This document shows positions 1-10,077 of a DNA stretch of 64,000 nt, in pieces. Within the stretch, counting starts at the first letter, position 1, and every line of letters begins with the position of its first letter. The position numbers were made by a program, and so were the translations under genes. The stretch is from contig CABRLN010000003.1 of assembly GCA_902471875.1 (NCBI GenBank), positions 1-64,000 of the forward strand, written 5' to 3'. Below the pieces are notes generated by a model. That model had not been told where the DNA came from. It worked only from the letters and a program-made list of their open reading frames with translations, and searched no databases. The DNA comes from an uncultured Clostridium sp. GTDB taxonomy: Bacteria > Bacillota > Clostridia > Oscillospirales > Acutalibacteraceae.

Positions 1-3000
1 TGCGTTTGAAAGTTTAAAATCCTTTCCTTTCTGGTGCTTCAAATTTGATGCGTCCCCTGCTTGCGATATATTCATTTGGATTACGTCACCTGTTCTGTTT
101 AATATATTATCTCCATTTGCACAGATATTTATGTACATAAACAACATTAAGTAATCTTTGTATCCAAATTTTATTGCTGACGCTACTGACTTACCTTTTT
201 TGCCTGTGCTGTTTGTACCTTGGTTTGTCTTTACCGTCTGGTTAACCTTATTGTCACCAATCTTGCTGTCAAGATATGTATTTACCTTGTCGGTAATCTT
301 ATCTTTTGCTTGGTCAATTCCGTCATGGGCACAGCTTGTTAAGTCATTTACTATGTTTGAAGTAATATCCTGCAATTTGTCCGTTACTGTATCAGTAATA
401 TCTGCCATATATTCACGAACCTTACCCATCAGCTTTTCTTTTGCAGAATTACCTAACTCTATAATTTTTCCTGTGATGTTATTACAGCCATCTTCAATTT
501 TGCCTGTTAAATCGGCTTTAATGTCTTGCAGCCAACCCTTCATGGTTGATGTGGCTTCGTCCTTTAAAGCATTTTTAATGTCGTCACAGCCCTCAATGCC
601 TGTGTCAAAATTGGTTGCGTCTGCAATAATTTCATCAAGCTTTTGACCTATTGCCGTTTCTGCCGCAGCAGCGTTTTCAAAGGACATATACTTTAACTCG
701 TTAATTTTGTCATCAAGCTTATTCTGGAATTTTGCAAAGTAGGTGTCAAACATTTCTTCGCCCTTTGCAACGGTAACACTTTGTATATCCCGACCAAGGT
801 CAGTTATATATTCGCTTAAATTATCTTGAGTTACATTAGACAAATCATTAATAGAATTGTGAATTTTATCGGTTACAGTGTCAATTACATCACTGGCAAC
901 ATTTTTTGCCGCTGTAATGGCATAGCTTTTTACAGTGTTGCTAATGTTTTGTGTAAGTCCTTTTACGCTAAGCGTCCATGTGTCTGACGTTTTTACTATT
1001 GGTACTTTTAAGCCGACGTTCATATTTTGCAGGTCGATTGCCGACTCTGCCGCCGCAAGTGCAAGCTGTGCCACCACCTGTACCACCTGGTAAGGCACAA
1101 TGCCGCAGGTTGCCGCCTGCACTGCCATACCAATTGTGCGGGTAGTGTTACGAATGTCGGTGTCGGTAAATGCAAAAATTGCATTAAACATAAAGCGTAC
1201 AGCATAAATGCTTGTTTTTGCATAGGTAACATTTTTGCTGAAGTCTTGGTTACCAAACAGAATATATTCAAGCTCGGCGCCGTAAGCGTAGTTGTTGTCA
1301 CCGTTAATTAAATAGTTAGATGTTGTAAACAAGCTTTCTTGCGCTTTTTTTACCTTGTCTGCATCGGCTACGTTTGAACTTGCTTCTGCATATGTGTTAA
1401 CTCCGGTTTGTTCAACAACTCTGTCTTGAATGCAGGTATTGTATGAAAAATTGTCAAACAGGTACTGCAAAACATAGGCATTGTCACGGCCGTTTTTCAG
1501 CGCCTTGCCCAAGCCCGAAAACAGTGTGTCAACAAGACTGCTTTGCTTGCTTACATTGTCTGACACATTTACTTTGTCGCCGTCTTTTTTAACGGTGTTA
1601 TTGTCGTTTTCGGCCGACTGCTTTGCAGCTGACGCCTGAACTGACGGAAGGCTGTCTGCAAAATCGGTTATTTTACTGGTTTTAAACATATAGCCATATT
1701 TGCCTGCTGTTCTTCCGCTGCCGTCGCCGCTGCCGCCACCGCTACCGCCGTCACCGCCGTCGTCGTCATCTTCAACTGCTGTGTTGGTAGAGTTTTTGTC
1801 ACCGTTGTTTTTTAATTCTTCATAGGCGTCTTCTGCCTCTTGATTGTCAGGGTCATTGTCAGGCTGTTCGGGGAAGGTTGCGTCAAGATATGACAAAAAG
1901 GTAGAGTTACCATATATGCCGTCTTTTAAAAACTGCTTACTTTTATGCAGGTTTGGTATTTTGTCGGCAGCTGTTGCGTCTGTGTCGGCATCGTTTACAC
2001 CTGTTGGGTTAGGTATGCTGTTAGGTGCTTTGTACAGTGTGTCCAGCTTTGCCTCTGCCTCGTCATAGGTATAAAACTTTTCTTCTACAACTGTTTTTGC
2101 CGCATTAACTACAGCATTTGCTGAGCTTAACTTATTTATTTTTTTGTTGCCGTACTTAAACTTTGCGTCATTATCCATTTCTGTCATAAAGTTTTGCAGA
2201 GCTTTGGTTTTTAAAACCACCATATCTTTCAACTTTTTAACAGACTCTTTGTCATAGTTCTTTTTGGCTGATTCTATGTCTGACTGATTTGTTGAATAAA
2301 AGCTGTCGGGGTTATTGGCTTGGTTATTATTATTGCTGGTTTCCCACTGGGCAAGGTTTGCTTCGTAGGTTTCTATAGCTGTTACTACATCGTCAAGCTT
2401 ATCTTCAACATCTTTTGACATTTTTTTTAGCTCTTTAACATTATTATAAATGCTGTTGTACTGGTCTTTTATGTCGGTTGACATTTCTGTTACAGTATTT
2501 TTTGCTGCCTTTACATAGTCTTTTACTATTTTTATATCATTTTGATATGTATTAACTGCTTTTTCGTACTTTTTAAGCACATTGTTGTAAGCGGTTTTCT
2601 TTGCTTGCAGGGCTGTAACGGTTGCGCTGGCCTCGTCATATTTTTGCTTTTCGGCGTTGTATTTTTGAACATTAGAAATTATATTGTATAAATTTGAATA
2701 CAAAACGCCTACATTAGTTGACTGACAATTTATATAATCTGCCTCTTGCGAATTTACACCGTCTGCCTGATGTGTAAGGTATGACACCCAATATTTATTG
2801 TTGCCGGTGTTACCGTTACAGTTGTCGTAATTAACACCAAAGTGCGAATTAAAATGCTGCTTATACTTACTGATTTTTTGGTTATAGTTTGACTCTACTG
2901 TAAAAGTTATTCCATTTTCTCTAACGTCGGTAATTAAAGCGGTATTTAAATTATCTACACTTCTGTCATTACTGTTAATTGTATCTATAGTTTCACTGTA

Positions 3001-4290
3001 ATCGTCTTCGGCATTTTCAACATTTTGCTTATATGTTGCCATATTGGCTTGCGCCTGCTGTTTGTCTTGCTGTGCTTGCTCCAGCTCTGCACCAACACTG
3101 CTCCAGCAATAGCGTGCCTGTTCAAGCAAATTTATAACCTTTCTAATGCCATCCTCATTAAAAGCCTCGGTTCTAAAATTTGAATACTGCTTAGATGCGT
3201 TGCTGACATTATTAATTTTATCGTTTTGAACATGGTTTGTAGCAAACTTTGTTTTGTACGAATAGTTCATACCGTTTAGCGTATCAACAATATTCTGCAA
3301 CGAACCCTCTTTGTTGTTTTCGTCAACAAAATTATATGAAGCCGGTGTATATAAACCACCTCTTACATAATAATCATTATTTCCATTTTTGTCAATAAGT
3401 TTATTATTTGCGTTGTATAAATATGCCTCGTTTGCTGTTAACTGCTTTATTAAAAATATTAGGGTTAGTCTGTTTATATTTTTATAGTTTGTACTTCCAC
3501 AATCTTTTAGTCTTTTTAATGTGTGGTCGTAGTCATGTTCGGGCGAGCCTTTATACACATACGTTGTATGATTGTTGTCAAGTGAATTAGTAAAAGTATA
3601 TTCGTCAAACTTATTGTCATATGCACGAATTGACTTTATTGCCGCCTCCATTTTTTTGGTTAGGTCTTGGGTGCTTTCTTCTGTTTTTACCTTGTTGTCT
3701 ATTACCTCGCTTTGCGTTTTTAAAGACGCAAAGGTTTTTAGCGAGTCGAAAAAGCCCATGCCAAACTCTATTGGTCCACGGTATTTCATGTATTCTACTA
3801 TTTGGTTTCTTAAAATATTAGGCTTGCTTAGCGCACTGTCTTCAACAGGCTTTACTGTTACTCCGCCTATATCCATATTTAAAAAGTTACTTACATCGTC
3901 AGGATTTGCTCCAAACAGGCTGTTTCTTAAATCTCCCAATAAATTTTCTACATACGACCCTGCGTCTTCTTCTGACACTACACCGTATGAAACAAGTGTG
4001 TTTTCAAAATATCGTGTTACATCTTGCGTTATTTGTTCGTCTGTTTTTAACTGTGATGACGCAAATAGTCCATATACATCTTTTAAAACCGTGTCGTAGT
4101 CGGCAAGCTGTGAATTCATTGCCAGGTCGCCTGCTCCTGACACTGCCGATTTGCACATGCTCATTCTTGCTGTGTCAACAATAACTCCTCCAAAAACCAT
4201 TGTTGGCAGCAAAATTAATACCATAAATAGTGTTATTGAACCCTGCGCTCCTTTTTTTATTCTTCTTTTTGTCCGCAATTTTATATTCAC
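1..4290 (-). CDS. Very large Tad-locus TadE/G-like protein (DUF5702-like), C-terminus off the left edge
   Basis: Reading the minus strand from GTG at 4290 (ribosome site AGGAGGTGG at 4296-4304), the frame stayed open wherever I followed it codon by codon: from the start, around 1.7 kb, and all of the last 1 kb to base 1. That gives at least 1430 residues with no end in the window. Residues about 12-45 are a single membrane segment preceded by Lys/Arg and starting GSITLFMVLILLP, followed by a soluble region, which is the layout of TadE/TadG-type pseudopilin proteins. The middle is predicted helical with a short Gly/Asp-rich linker near 1700-1760, and further on the motif GAELEYILFG resembles the DUF5702 family of Clostridia Tad loci, as I remember it. 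It is the last visible gene of the tad operon. The family call is moderate; the existence of the gene is firm. Confidence 0.72.
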   Translation of the reverse strand, partial: MNIKLRTKRRIKKGAQGSITLFMVLILLPTMVFGGVIVDTARMSMCKSAVSGAGDLAMNSQLADYDTVLKDVYGLFASSQLKTDEQITQDVTRYFENTLVSYGVVSEEDAGSYVENLLGDLRNSLFGANPDDVSNFLNMDIGGVTVKPVEDSALSKPNILRNQIVEYMKYRGPIEFGMGFFDSLKTFASLKTQSEVIDNKVKTEESTQDLTKKMEAAIKSIRAYDNKFDEYTFTNSLDNNHTTYVYKGSPEHDYDHTLKRLKDCGSTNYKNINRLTLIFLIKQLTANEAYLYNANNKLIDKNGNNDYYVRGGLYTPASYNFVDENNKEGSLQNIVDTLNGMNYSYKTKFATNHVQNDKINNVSNASKQYSNFRTEAFNEDGIRKVINLLEQARYCWSSVGAELEQAQQDKQQAQANMATYKQNVENAEDDYSETIDTINSNDRSVDNLNTALITDVRENGITFTVESNYNQKISKYKQHFNSHFGVNYDNCNGNTGNNKYWVSYLTHQADGVNSQEADYINCQSTNVGVLYSNLYNIISNVQKYNAEKQKYDEASATVTALQAKKTAYNNVLKKYEKAVNTYQNDIKIVKDYVKAAKNTVTEMSTDIKDQYNSIYNNVKELKKMSKDVEDKLDDVVTAIETYEANLAQWETSNNNNQANNPDSFYSTNQSDIESAKKNYDKESVKKLKDMVVLKTKALQNFMTEMDNDAKFKYGNKKINKLSSANAVVNAAKTVVEEKFYTYDEAEAKLDTLYKAPNSIPNPTGVNDADTDATAADKIPNLHKSKQFLKDGIYGNSTFLSYLDATFPEQPDNDPDNQEAEDAYEELKNNGDKNSTNTAVEDDDDGGDGGSGGGSGDGSGRTAGKYGYMFKTSKITDFADSLPSVQASAAKQSAENDNNTVKKDGDKVNVSDNVSKQSSLVDTLFSGLGKALKNGRDNAYVLQYLFDNFSYNTCIQDRVVEQTGVNTYAEASSNVADADKVKKAQESLFTTSNYLINGDNNYAYGAELEYILFGNQDFSKNVTYAKTSIYAVRFMFNAIFAFTDTDIRNTTRTIGMAVQAATCGIVPYQVVQVVAQLALAAAESAIDLQNMNVGLKVPIVKTSDTWTLSVKGLTQNISNTVKSYAITAAKNVASDVIDTVTDKIHNSINDLSNVTQDNLSEYITDLGRDIQSVTVAKGEEMFDTYFAKFQNKLDDKINELKYMSFENAAAAETAIGQKLDEIIADATNFDTGIEGCDDIKNALKDEATSTMKGWLQDIKADLTGKIEDGCNNITGKIIELGNSAKEKLMGKVREYMADITDTVTDKLQDITSNIVNDLTSCAHDGIDQAKDKITDKVNTYLDSKIGDNKVNQTVKTNQGTNSTGKKGKSVASAIKFGYKDYLMLFMYINICANGDNILNRTGDVIQMNISQAGDASNLKHQKGKDFKLSNA

Positions 4291-4316
4291 TTTTTCCACC
4301 TCCTATTATATATCCT

Positions 4317-5099
4317 TTATGTTAAGAAATCTGATATTTTTTCTGCAAATTTACCAATTTTATCTTGTGCATTATCAATACAATCTTGAAGCTTGCCGCC
4401 TGCAAATTCGTTGTCTATTTTTATAAGCATATCTTTGGCTAAATCCATATTATTTACAAATTCGTTAGGGTCGTTAACCGTAAGCTCGGCATTTGCCGTA
4501 AATGTATATTGTGACGGCAGCCCAAGAACCTCTAATATACGAGGCAAAGGGTATGTTTCTGTAACGGTAACGTCTACTGTTTGGTAAACAATAAGATTTG
4601 TAACTTGACAGTTACTGCTTACATTTACATCCGGCAGCCAATGCAGCTTTGTATTGTCAACAATGTTGTTTACCTTTGCTTTAACAAGGCTGTTAACCTG
4701 AGCATCGTTAACATGAAAAGCACGGTATAAACCTGCATTGTCAGCAAATTCGTTTAAGTTAAATGCTTCAAAATCCAAGCTGTTAATATCTTTATCAATA
4801 TCTAAAACATCTTCGTCTGTTACTACGCTTGTTACATCGTCGCCAACCAATGTAGTGTAGTTAGGGTCGGCAATAATATGTGCACCGTATATTGCACCAC
4901 GCTGTGCGGCAGACTCTAGTGTACTTTTATCATGCAGTGCAAAGCTGACAATAAAAATAGAACATATAATTATTAAAATAAGCGGAAATATCATAACATA
5001 CTCAATAATAGCATTTGCTTGTTCATCTTTAGCAGCGTTATATACTTTTTTTCGCAATTTTCTAAAATCTATATTAATTCTTTGTAAATAATTTTTCAT
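4317..5099 (-). CDS. TadE-like pseudopilin
   Basis: A 260-residue protein. The ATG at 5099 is preferred over an upstream in-frame start at 5177 because GAGGG lies at about 5106-5110. After a basic N-terminal stretch comes NAIIEYVMIFPLILIIICS, the Glu-containing prepilin-like membrane segment typical of TadE/TadF pseudopilins, then QRGAIYGAHI and a soluble beta-rich domain. It presumably forms minor subunits of the Flp pilus or spans the membrane as an assembly factor. It sits between the Flp pilin gene and the giant TadE/G-like gene on the same strand. Pseudopilin assignment rests on the membrane segment and on context. Confidence 0.75.
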   Translation of the reverse strand: MKNYLQRINIDFRKLRKKVYNAAKDEQANAIIEYVMIFPLILIIICSIFIVSFALHDKSTLESAAQRGAIYGAHIIADPNYTTLVGDDVTSVVTDEDVLDIDKDINSLDFEAFNLNEFADNAGLYRAFHVNDAQVNSLVKAKVNNIVDNTKLHWLPDVNVSSNCQVTNLIVYQTVDVTVTETYPLPRILEVLGLPSQYTFTANAELTVNDPNEFVNNMDLAKDMLIKIDNEFAGGKLQDCIDNAQDKIGKFAEKISDFLT

Positions 5100-5214
5100 A
5101 TATTTTCCCTCTTTGTGCAACATATACACCGGGGCAATTTTATATGCCCCGGCATATGTAGGAATTGTTACCTGCAAACTATGTTATAGTTAGGTATTAT
5201 TGTTCACTGCTGTT

Positions 5215-5454
5215 TTAACCCCAGCTGCTTACAATATCAGACTGTGCTGCTGAAGCATCGTCGCCCTTTACTATACTATTCCATAGGTTAGCTACTAAAG
5301 AAGCAATTTGGTCTCTGAAAACAAATGCAAGTACAAGCACAATACCTATAATAACAATTGTTGCAATAAGCTCTGCACCACCGTTTTCTTCATTTTTTAG
5401 GTTGTACAAAAACTTTTCTCCCTTGAATTTTAGGTAAGATAATACATTATACAT
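5215..5454 (-). CDS. Flp1-like type IVb pilin
   Basis: A 79-residue protein with a short basic leader ending in NGG, followed by AELIATIVIIGIVLVLAFVF, the hydrophobic alpha-1 segment with the conserved Glu at mature position +3 or so, as in Flp1-like pilins of Gram-positive Tad systems. It is the probable major pilus subunit. A dedicated prepilin peptidase (TadV) is not in the window. It lies downstream of tadC in the operon and upstream of the TadE-like gene. Small size, Gly-Gly before the hydrophobic segment and locus context all agree. Confidence 0.8.
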   Translation of the reverse strand: MYNVLSYLKFKGEKFLYNLKNEENGGAELIATIVIIGIVLVLAFVFRDQIASLVANLWNSIVKGDDASAAQSDIVSSWG

Positions 5455-5488
5455 CCTCTTTACCCTCCTCTCCTTAATTTTTATATAT

Positions 5489-6361
5489 TCAAACCCCTAA
5501 GTTACTAACTATAGGGACAAGAATGATAATGAATATACCTACAAGAATCATTCCAAGCGGAATCATTAACTTGTTAGCAGCTTTTTCACCTTGGCGTTTT
5601 ACCATATGCTTTTTTTCTTCCCAACTGTCATAAGAAGCATGTGTAAGAAATTCTGATAATTCTCTGTTTCCTTTAGTTAAGTTTTGTATTAGCATAGATG
5701 TAAACTTTTTTACACTGGCAACACCACATCTTTCGCCAAACTGGCTATAGGCGTCTATATCAGACATACCGTTTTCTATATCTTGCCTTGTTCTTTGCAT
5801 TTCGTCATACAATGTGCCTTTGCCTGTTGTTGACACATTTTTCCATGCTTCATTCATAATCATACCCGCATTTATTAATAAAGCCATTTTTGACAAAACC
5901 TGAGGAAAATCAGACAATATTTCCTCATCTCTCTTATCAATTACACTTGTTATTTTTGTGTCGTAATAATATACAGCCACAAAAGCAAGCATAACACCAA
6001 ACAATATTAAGACAAATTCTTGAGTTATTGGGTACAGCAGCATAGATAACATAATTATAGTTAGTGCAACAGTTACCTTTTGTGCCATATTTATTCTGTA
6101 AAAATATTCAGCATATTTTTTACCGTAAATAACCTTAACCTGTGAAATTCGCTTTTTGTCAAACGAAAAGTCAAACGGATATTTTACCCATTCTAAAATA
6201 GCAAGTCCTATAACATAAAAAGATTTTCCGGGATATTTTTTGGAATCTAAAGGTTTAATATATTCACTGTACCTTATTTGTCCGTATATAGCCCCTACTG
6301 CCCATATTATCATTATAATAAAATATATTAACACAAAAACATAGCCAACTAAGTTATTCAT
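5489..6361 (-). CDS. tadC: TadC-like type II secretion F-family membrane protein
   Basis: A 290-residue inner-membrane platform protein. Membrane helices lie near residues 5-25, 95-140 (paired) and 265-290. Between them is the cytosolic GspF-type helical domain, with a segment around MALLINAGMIMNEAW and FGERCGVASVKKFTSMLIQN, as in TadB/TadC proteins. It forms the inner-membrane base on which TadA acts. ATG at 6361 has AGGTG five bases upstream; an in-frame GTG lies at 6367. The start falls a few bases after the tadB stop, so translational coupling is likely. Confidence 0.85.
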   Translation of the reverse strand: MNNLVGYVFVLIYFIIMIIWAVGAIYGQIRYSEYIKPLDSKKYPGKSFYVIGLAILEWVKYPFDFSFDKKRISQVKVIYGKKYAEYFYRINMAQKVTVALTIIMLSMLLYPITQEFVLILFGVMLAFVAVYYYDTKITSVIDKRDEEILSDFPQVLSKMALLINAGMIMNEAWKNVSTTGKGTLYDEMQRTRQDIENGMSDIDAYSQFGERCGVASVKKFTSMLIQNLTKGNRELSEFLTHASYDSWEEKKHMVKRQGEKAANKLMIPLGMILVGIFIIILVPIVSNLGV

Positions 6362-6369
6362 AACCACAC

Positions 6370-7161
6370 CTACAGCCTTATATTTAATATTTTTCTGCTT
6401 ACAAAATATGCTAAAACAAATATAACTATAGCAATTGTTACTGAAATTATTCCTACAGGAGATTTTAAATCCAGCAATCCTCCGCCCATCATCTTTAGTA
6501 CCAGAACAAAAATAACAGGCATAACCATCATAATGTTTTGTTCATTTTTTTGTCCTGAAACCATTGTTTCAATTTCCATTTGTATCTCTATTTTGTCATT
6601 AATAACTGATGTAGTTTTTTTAATAACATCCTTTATATTTGCACCCTTGCTATAGCAGGTGGAAAAAACACTTGCAAAGCTTGCTATGTCGTCTAGCGAG
6701 CTTCTTTGAGCTAGGTTACTAAGCAAGTCCTCAATTTGTATATTATTATTTAGTCCTTGTATAATATTTTGAACTTCCAAAACAATATAATCATCATCAT
6801 TATATTGTATTCTAAGATCATTGTTAGCAGAAATAAAAGATTCATATATGTTCTTACCGGCGCCTATAGACGTGCTTAAAGCTTCTAATAAATCTTTAAA
6901 TTGTAAAAGCAGTTTGTTTTTCCTCTTATTTATTTTTCGTTTAATTTGAATAGGATTAAAAACTATACCGCCTATAATTCCTCCAATAACAACCACATAT
7001 ATATTTTCATAAAATATAAACAATACAGCACCTGTTATAATAAAACCAACAATAAACCAGCATATCTTTTCTTTTATGGAACTTGTATAGAAATTATAAT
7101 CAGGAACATTACCAATTAGCGGTTTAATTGGCTGCTTTTTTTCTCCCTTTATTTTTTTCAT
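6370..7161 (-). CDS. tadB: TadB-like type II secretion F-family membrane protein
   Basis: A 263-residue protein with a basic N-terminus, a membrane hairpin at about residues 30-65, the cytosolic F-domain (including LLEALSTSIGAGKNIYESF and FASVFSTCYSKGANIKDVI) and two C-terminal membrane helices. This is the TadB arrangement. It forms the inner-membrane platform together with TadC, encoded directly downstream. ATG at 7161 follows AAGGAGGTAGAAT. There are only 12 bases from the tadA stop to this start region, consistent with one transcript. Confidence 0.85.
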   Translation of the reverse strand: MKKIKGEKKQPIKPLIGNVPDYNFYTSSIKEKICWFIVGFIITGAVLFIFYENIYVVVIGGIIGGIVFNPIQIKRKINKRKNKLLLQFKDLLEALSTSIGAGKNIYESFISANNDLRIQYNDDDYIVLEVQNIIQGLNNNIQIEDLLSNLAQRSSLDDIASFASVFSTCYSKGANIKDVIKKTTSVINDKIEIQMEIETMVSGQKNEQNIMMVMPVIFVLVLKMMGGGLLDLKSPVGIISVTIAIVIFVLAYFVSRKILNIRL

Positions 7162-7173
7162 ATTCTACCTCCT

Positions 7174-8412
7174 TTATATAACTGTTTTAACTCCGCACAA
7201 TTTTAATTTAAAGTCATTAATCAAACTATTTGAAGTTCTCACCAATGAACCTGATACTTTTTCTAAAGTAGAATTTTCATCTTCCTCAAACCTATATAAC
7301 GGATTTAACTGTATCTCGCCATTTTTATAACCGACAACCTCGGTAATTTCCATGGTTTTTCTGGAGTGATCTCGCAATCTGGATAAATGGATAATAATAT
7401 CTACAGCCGAAGCAATTTGCTGCCTTATAGCCTCTAACGGCAATCCGTCTGCTCCTTGCAATACCATTGTTTCAAGACGGCTAAGCATATCTTTAGTAGA
7501 ATTGGCATGTCCGGTCGAAAGCGAACCATCGTGACCTGTATTCATTGCCTGAAGCATATCCAACGCCTCACCGCCTCTAACCTCGCCGACAATAATCCTT
7601 TCAGGACGCATACGAAGAGAAGACTTAATTAAATCTCGTATAGTTATCTGACCTTGACCCGATGTATTTGCATTACGTGTTTCCAAACTAACTAAATTGG
7701 CAATATTAACAATTTGAAGCTCGGCTGAATCTTCAATTGTAATAACACGCTCATCTTTAGGCACATAATTTGACAACGCATTTAAGAAGGTTGTTTTACC
7801 CGAACCTGTACCGCCGGATATAAAAATATTGTATTTAGCCTTAACAAGCAATTCCAGCTTGTCTGCAATTTCTTGCGTAATTGAACCATATTTAATAAGC
7901 TGTTCAATAGTCATAGGCTTTTTAGAAAACTTTCTTATTGTTACTGTTGGACCGCATCTTGCAATAGGCGGCAATACAACATTAACACGCGAACCGTCCG
8001 GTAGTCTTGTATCAACAATAGGATTTGCCTGGTTAACTTCTCTTCCTGCAAGTCCTACTATCCTTTGTATTATATCTTCCAGTCTTCTTTCTGATTCAAA
8101 TTTTTTATCTAACTTCTTTACACAGCCGTTTTGTTCAATAAAAATATTTTCATGTCCGTTAATCATAACTTCAGTTATAGAATCATCACTCATAATTGTA
8201 TCCAATATACCAAAGCCCCTAATAGAACTGAATACTTGATCTACAATTTGAACCTTGTCCTCAATAGACACATATGAATCTGAAAAAAAGCTGTCAGAAA
8301 TACTCTCAATTTTTGCCTGCAACTCATCGTCAGATAATGAACTCAACGATAAATTTTCTACAACATAATTTCGTATTTCCCGTACCAAGGCTTCCTTATA
8401 GTCATCCTTCAT
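7174..8412 (-). CDS. tadA: TadA/CpaF secretion ATPase
   Basis: A 412-residue hexameric ATPase that powers Flp pilus assembly. Seen: Walker A FISGGTGSGKTTFLNAL, the Asp box ITIEDSAELQI, LRMRPERIIVGEVRGGEA (Walker B region), and TGHDGSLSTGHANS, the His box of the CpaF/VirB11 class. The ATG at 8412 has GAGGGG nine bases upstream; a further ATG at 8421 abuts that site and is less likely. It lies between the TadZ-like gene and tadB on the same strand, which is the usual tad gene order. Confidence 0.93.
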   Translation of the reverse strand: MKDDYKEALVREIRNYVVENLSLSSLSDDELQAKIESISDSFFSDSYVSIEDKVQIVDQVFSSIRGFGILDTIMSDDSITEVMINGHENIFIEQNGCVKKLDKKFESERRLEDIIQRIVGLAGREVNQANPIVDTRLPDGSRVNVVLPPIARCGPTVTIRKFSKKPMTIEQLIKYGSITQEIADKLELLVKAKYNIFISGGTGSGKTTFLNALSNYVPKDERVITIEDSAELQIVNIANLVSLETRNANTSGQGQITIRDLIKSSLRMRPERIIVGEVRGGEALDMLQAMNTGHDGSLSTGHANSTKDMLSRLETMVLQGADGLPLEAIRQQIASAVDIIIHLSRLRDHSRKTMEITEVVGYKNGEIQLNPLYRFEEDENSTLEKVSGSLVRTSNSLINDFKLKLCGVKTVI

Positions 8413-8491
8413 AATAATCATCCCCTCGATATATTTAATACAACACTGTACAATTAACACCTAACGGCTTAGTGTACATCTGGCGTGCACC

Positions 8492-9580
8492 TTAAGAAAT
8501 CAAATTATTAAATATATCCATATTTGAAATGCTGTTTAATATTTCTGCATTAGATATACTGCTAACTACAGGAATGCCTCCCAGTGTTGCATAATTGTTG
8601 TCGTTAAGCTGCACACCGTTTTTGCTGCTGAATTTATTATAAGCAATTAATATCTTCTGTGATATTTGAGCATTGTTCTTTTTCTCCAGCACATTTAATG
8701 ATTGAAGAGCTCGCTCTGTTTTAAAATTTGAAATTAAGCTACCGTCAGATATTAATACAATTTTATTGGCTTTTTCTAAAATACTCCATGTTTTTTTATT
8801 AAAATCTAAACCTTTATCAACAATTACATAATCATATTTATTCATAAGTGATATTTCGGTTAATAAACTTTCAATATCCTCACAGGTTAATTCATCAATA
8901 CTTAACGATAGTTTGGACGAGTTAAAGTAATTCACATTTTCATCAGAAACCTGCGTATTGCTCTCAATTTTTAACGGTATATTAGCCCTTTTGCTTTTTA
9001 AAGCATATATTACATTATCAAAATTACTTTGACCGGATTGAGAAGCCTGTGTGGTTAAATAATTTTCAGCACCGCCAAACAACTCTAAATTAAGATACAA
9101 CACCTGTTTTTGTCTTTTTGCCAAATGTATTGCCGAAGCAACCGCAAGTGTTGAACAGCCTACCCCACCGGCTGCAGACGAAAACATTATTATATTACAT
9201 TTTTCATCTGTTGAATTTGTGTTTTCAAGGTTGTACGAAGAGCTTTCTGAGAAAATACTTAAAAGTTCCTTATAAATTAATTCTATTTTTTGATATTTGC
9301 CAATAGTTCTTTCTCCATATAGAGATGTAATAGAATTAGACTCACAAAAATAAGCAAAACCACAATTAGACGGCAAAAGCTTTCTGTCAAATTCAATAGT
9401 TTCAGTACATATGAATATATCTATTCTATTTCTTATATCCTGTAAGAACTTTTTTAAAACCGATAAATTATTAAATGCATAAACCTCTGTCTTGTCTTGA
9501 TATTTAGTATTAAAAACATTAGATATTTTTTCTAAATAGATTTCGTCATTATCTAAAATAGCAACCTTTAACTTTACCAC
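8492..9580 (-). CDS. TadZ/CpaE-like MinD/ParA-type pilus localisation ATPase
   Basis: A 362-residue protein. Residues 1-115 look like an atypical response-regulator receiver (KVAILDNDEIYLEKI start, no obvious phosphoacceptor set). Residues about 130-360 are a SIMIBI-class ATPase. The deviant P-loop reads SSAAGGVGCSTLAVA, with Cys where MinD/ParA usually has the second Lys; loss or change of this Lys is common in TadZ/CpaE. It is thought to place the pilus machine at its cellular site. Translation probably starts at GTG 9580, preceded by AGGAAAGGA. It is the first gene of the tad operon. Confidence 0.85.
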   Translation of the reverse strand: MVKLKVAILDNDEIYLEKISNVFNTKYQDKTEVYAFNNLSVLKKFLQDIRNRIDIFICTETIEFDRKLLPSNCGFAYFCESNSITSLYGERTIGKYQKIELIYKELLSIFSESSSYNLENTNSTDEKCNIIMFSSAAGGVGCSTLAVASAIHLAKRQKQVLYLNLELFGGAENYLTTQASQSGQSNFDNVIYALKSKRANIPLKIESNTQVSDENVNYFNSSKLSLSIDELTCEDIESLLTEISLMNKYDYVIVDKGLDFNKKTWSILEKANKIVLISDGSLISNFKTERALQSLNVLEKKNNAQISQKILIAYNKFSSKNGVQLNDNNYATLGGIPVVSSISNAEILNSISNMDIFNNLIS

Positions 9581-9649
9581 AATATTATTCCTTTCCTTAT
9601 TAATTTGTAAATTTTATATGTAAATTTTGTTTACTGTTCTACATAATAT

Positions 9650-9678
9650 ATACTAATATATCATCCAATGAATGTCAA
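9650..9678 (-). promoter_or_regulatory. Candidate promoter of the tad operon
   Basis: On the minus strand TTGACA (9673-9678) is followed after 17 bases by TAGTAT (9650-9655), about 70 bases upstream of the TadZ start codon. The -35 box is consensus and the -10 box matches 4 of 6. Confidence 0.5.
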
Positions 9679-10077
9679 GATTAATCTTAAAAACACGAAT
9701 AAAATAATTTTAGCATGAATAATGTCGAATTTTAGTGTTTAATGCACCGTTTAATATTTTATTAAGCATTTAAACATTCATACCCTTATTATTTTATAAT
9801 ACATAATTTTCTATTTTAAGCACAGCACCATACACTTATCAGAATCAACCAATCCACATTTCTTATATAACAATTCTGTAGCGACCAAAGTTATCTCGGT
9901 AACACCTTTTCCTTAGCTGCATATATTCTCATGCTGAACATTTGTAAGTACACTCAAGACAGTACCCGTGTTTATCTTTCATTTAGAAACAAAAAATAAC
10001 GAAGCAATAATTACATTCAAAAACACTTCGCATTTTCCGCTGAATATATCATCAGACGAGCTTATGGAACGCTTTGT
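9679..10077. other. AT-rich intergenic stretch without a recognisable gene
   Basis: No open frame of useful length and no clear family match on either strand. It lies between the tad promoter and the degraded ABC-transporter fragment and is probably decayed chromosomal sequence. Confidence 0.5.

Noticed and set aside
158..4099. Several plus-strand open frames in the first 4 kb
   Set aside because: They lie opposite a continuous minus-strand frame with a good start and family resemblance, and have no ribosome sites.
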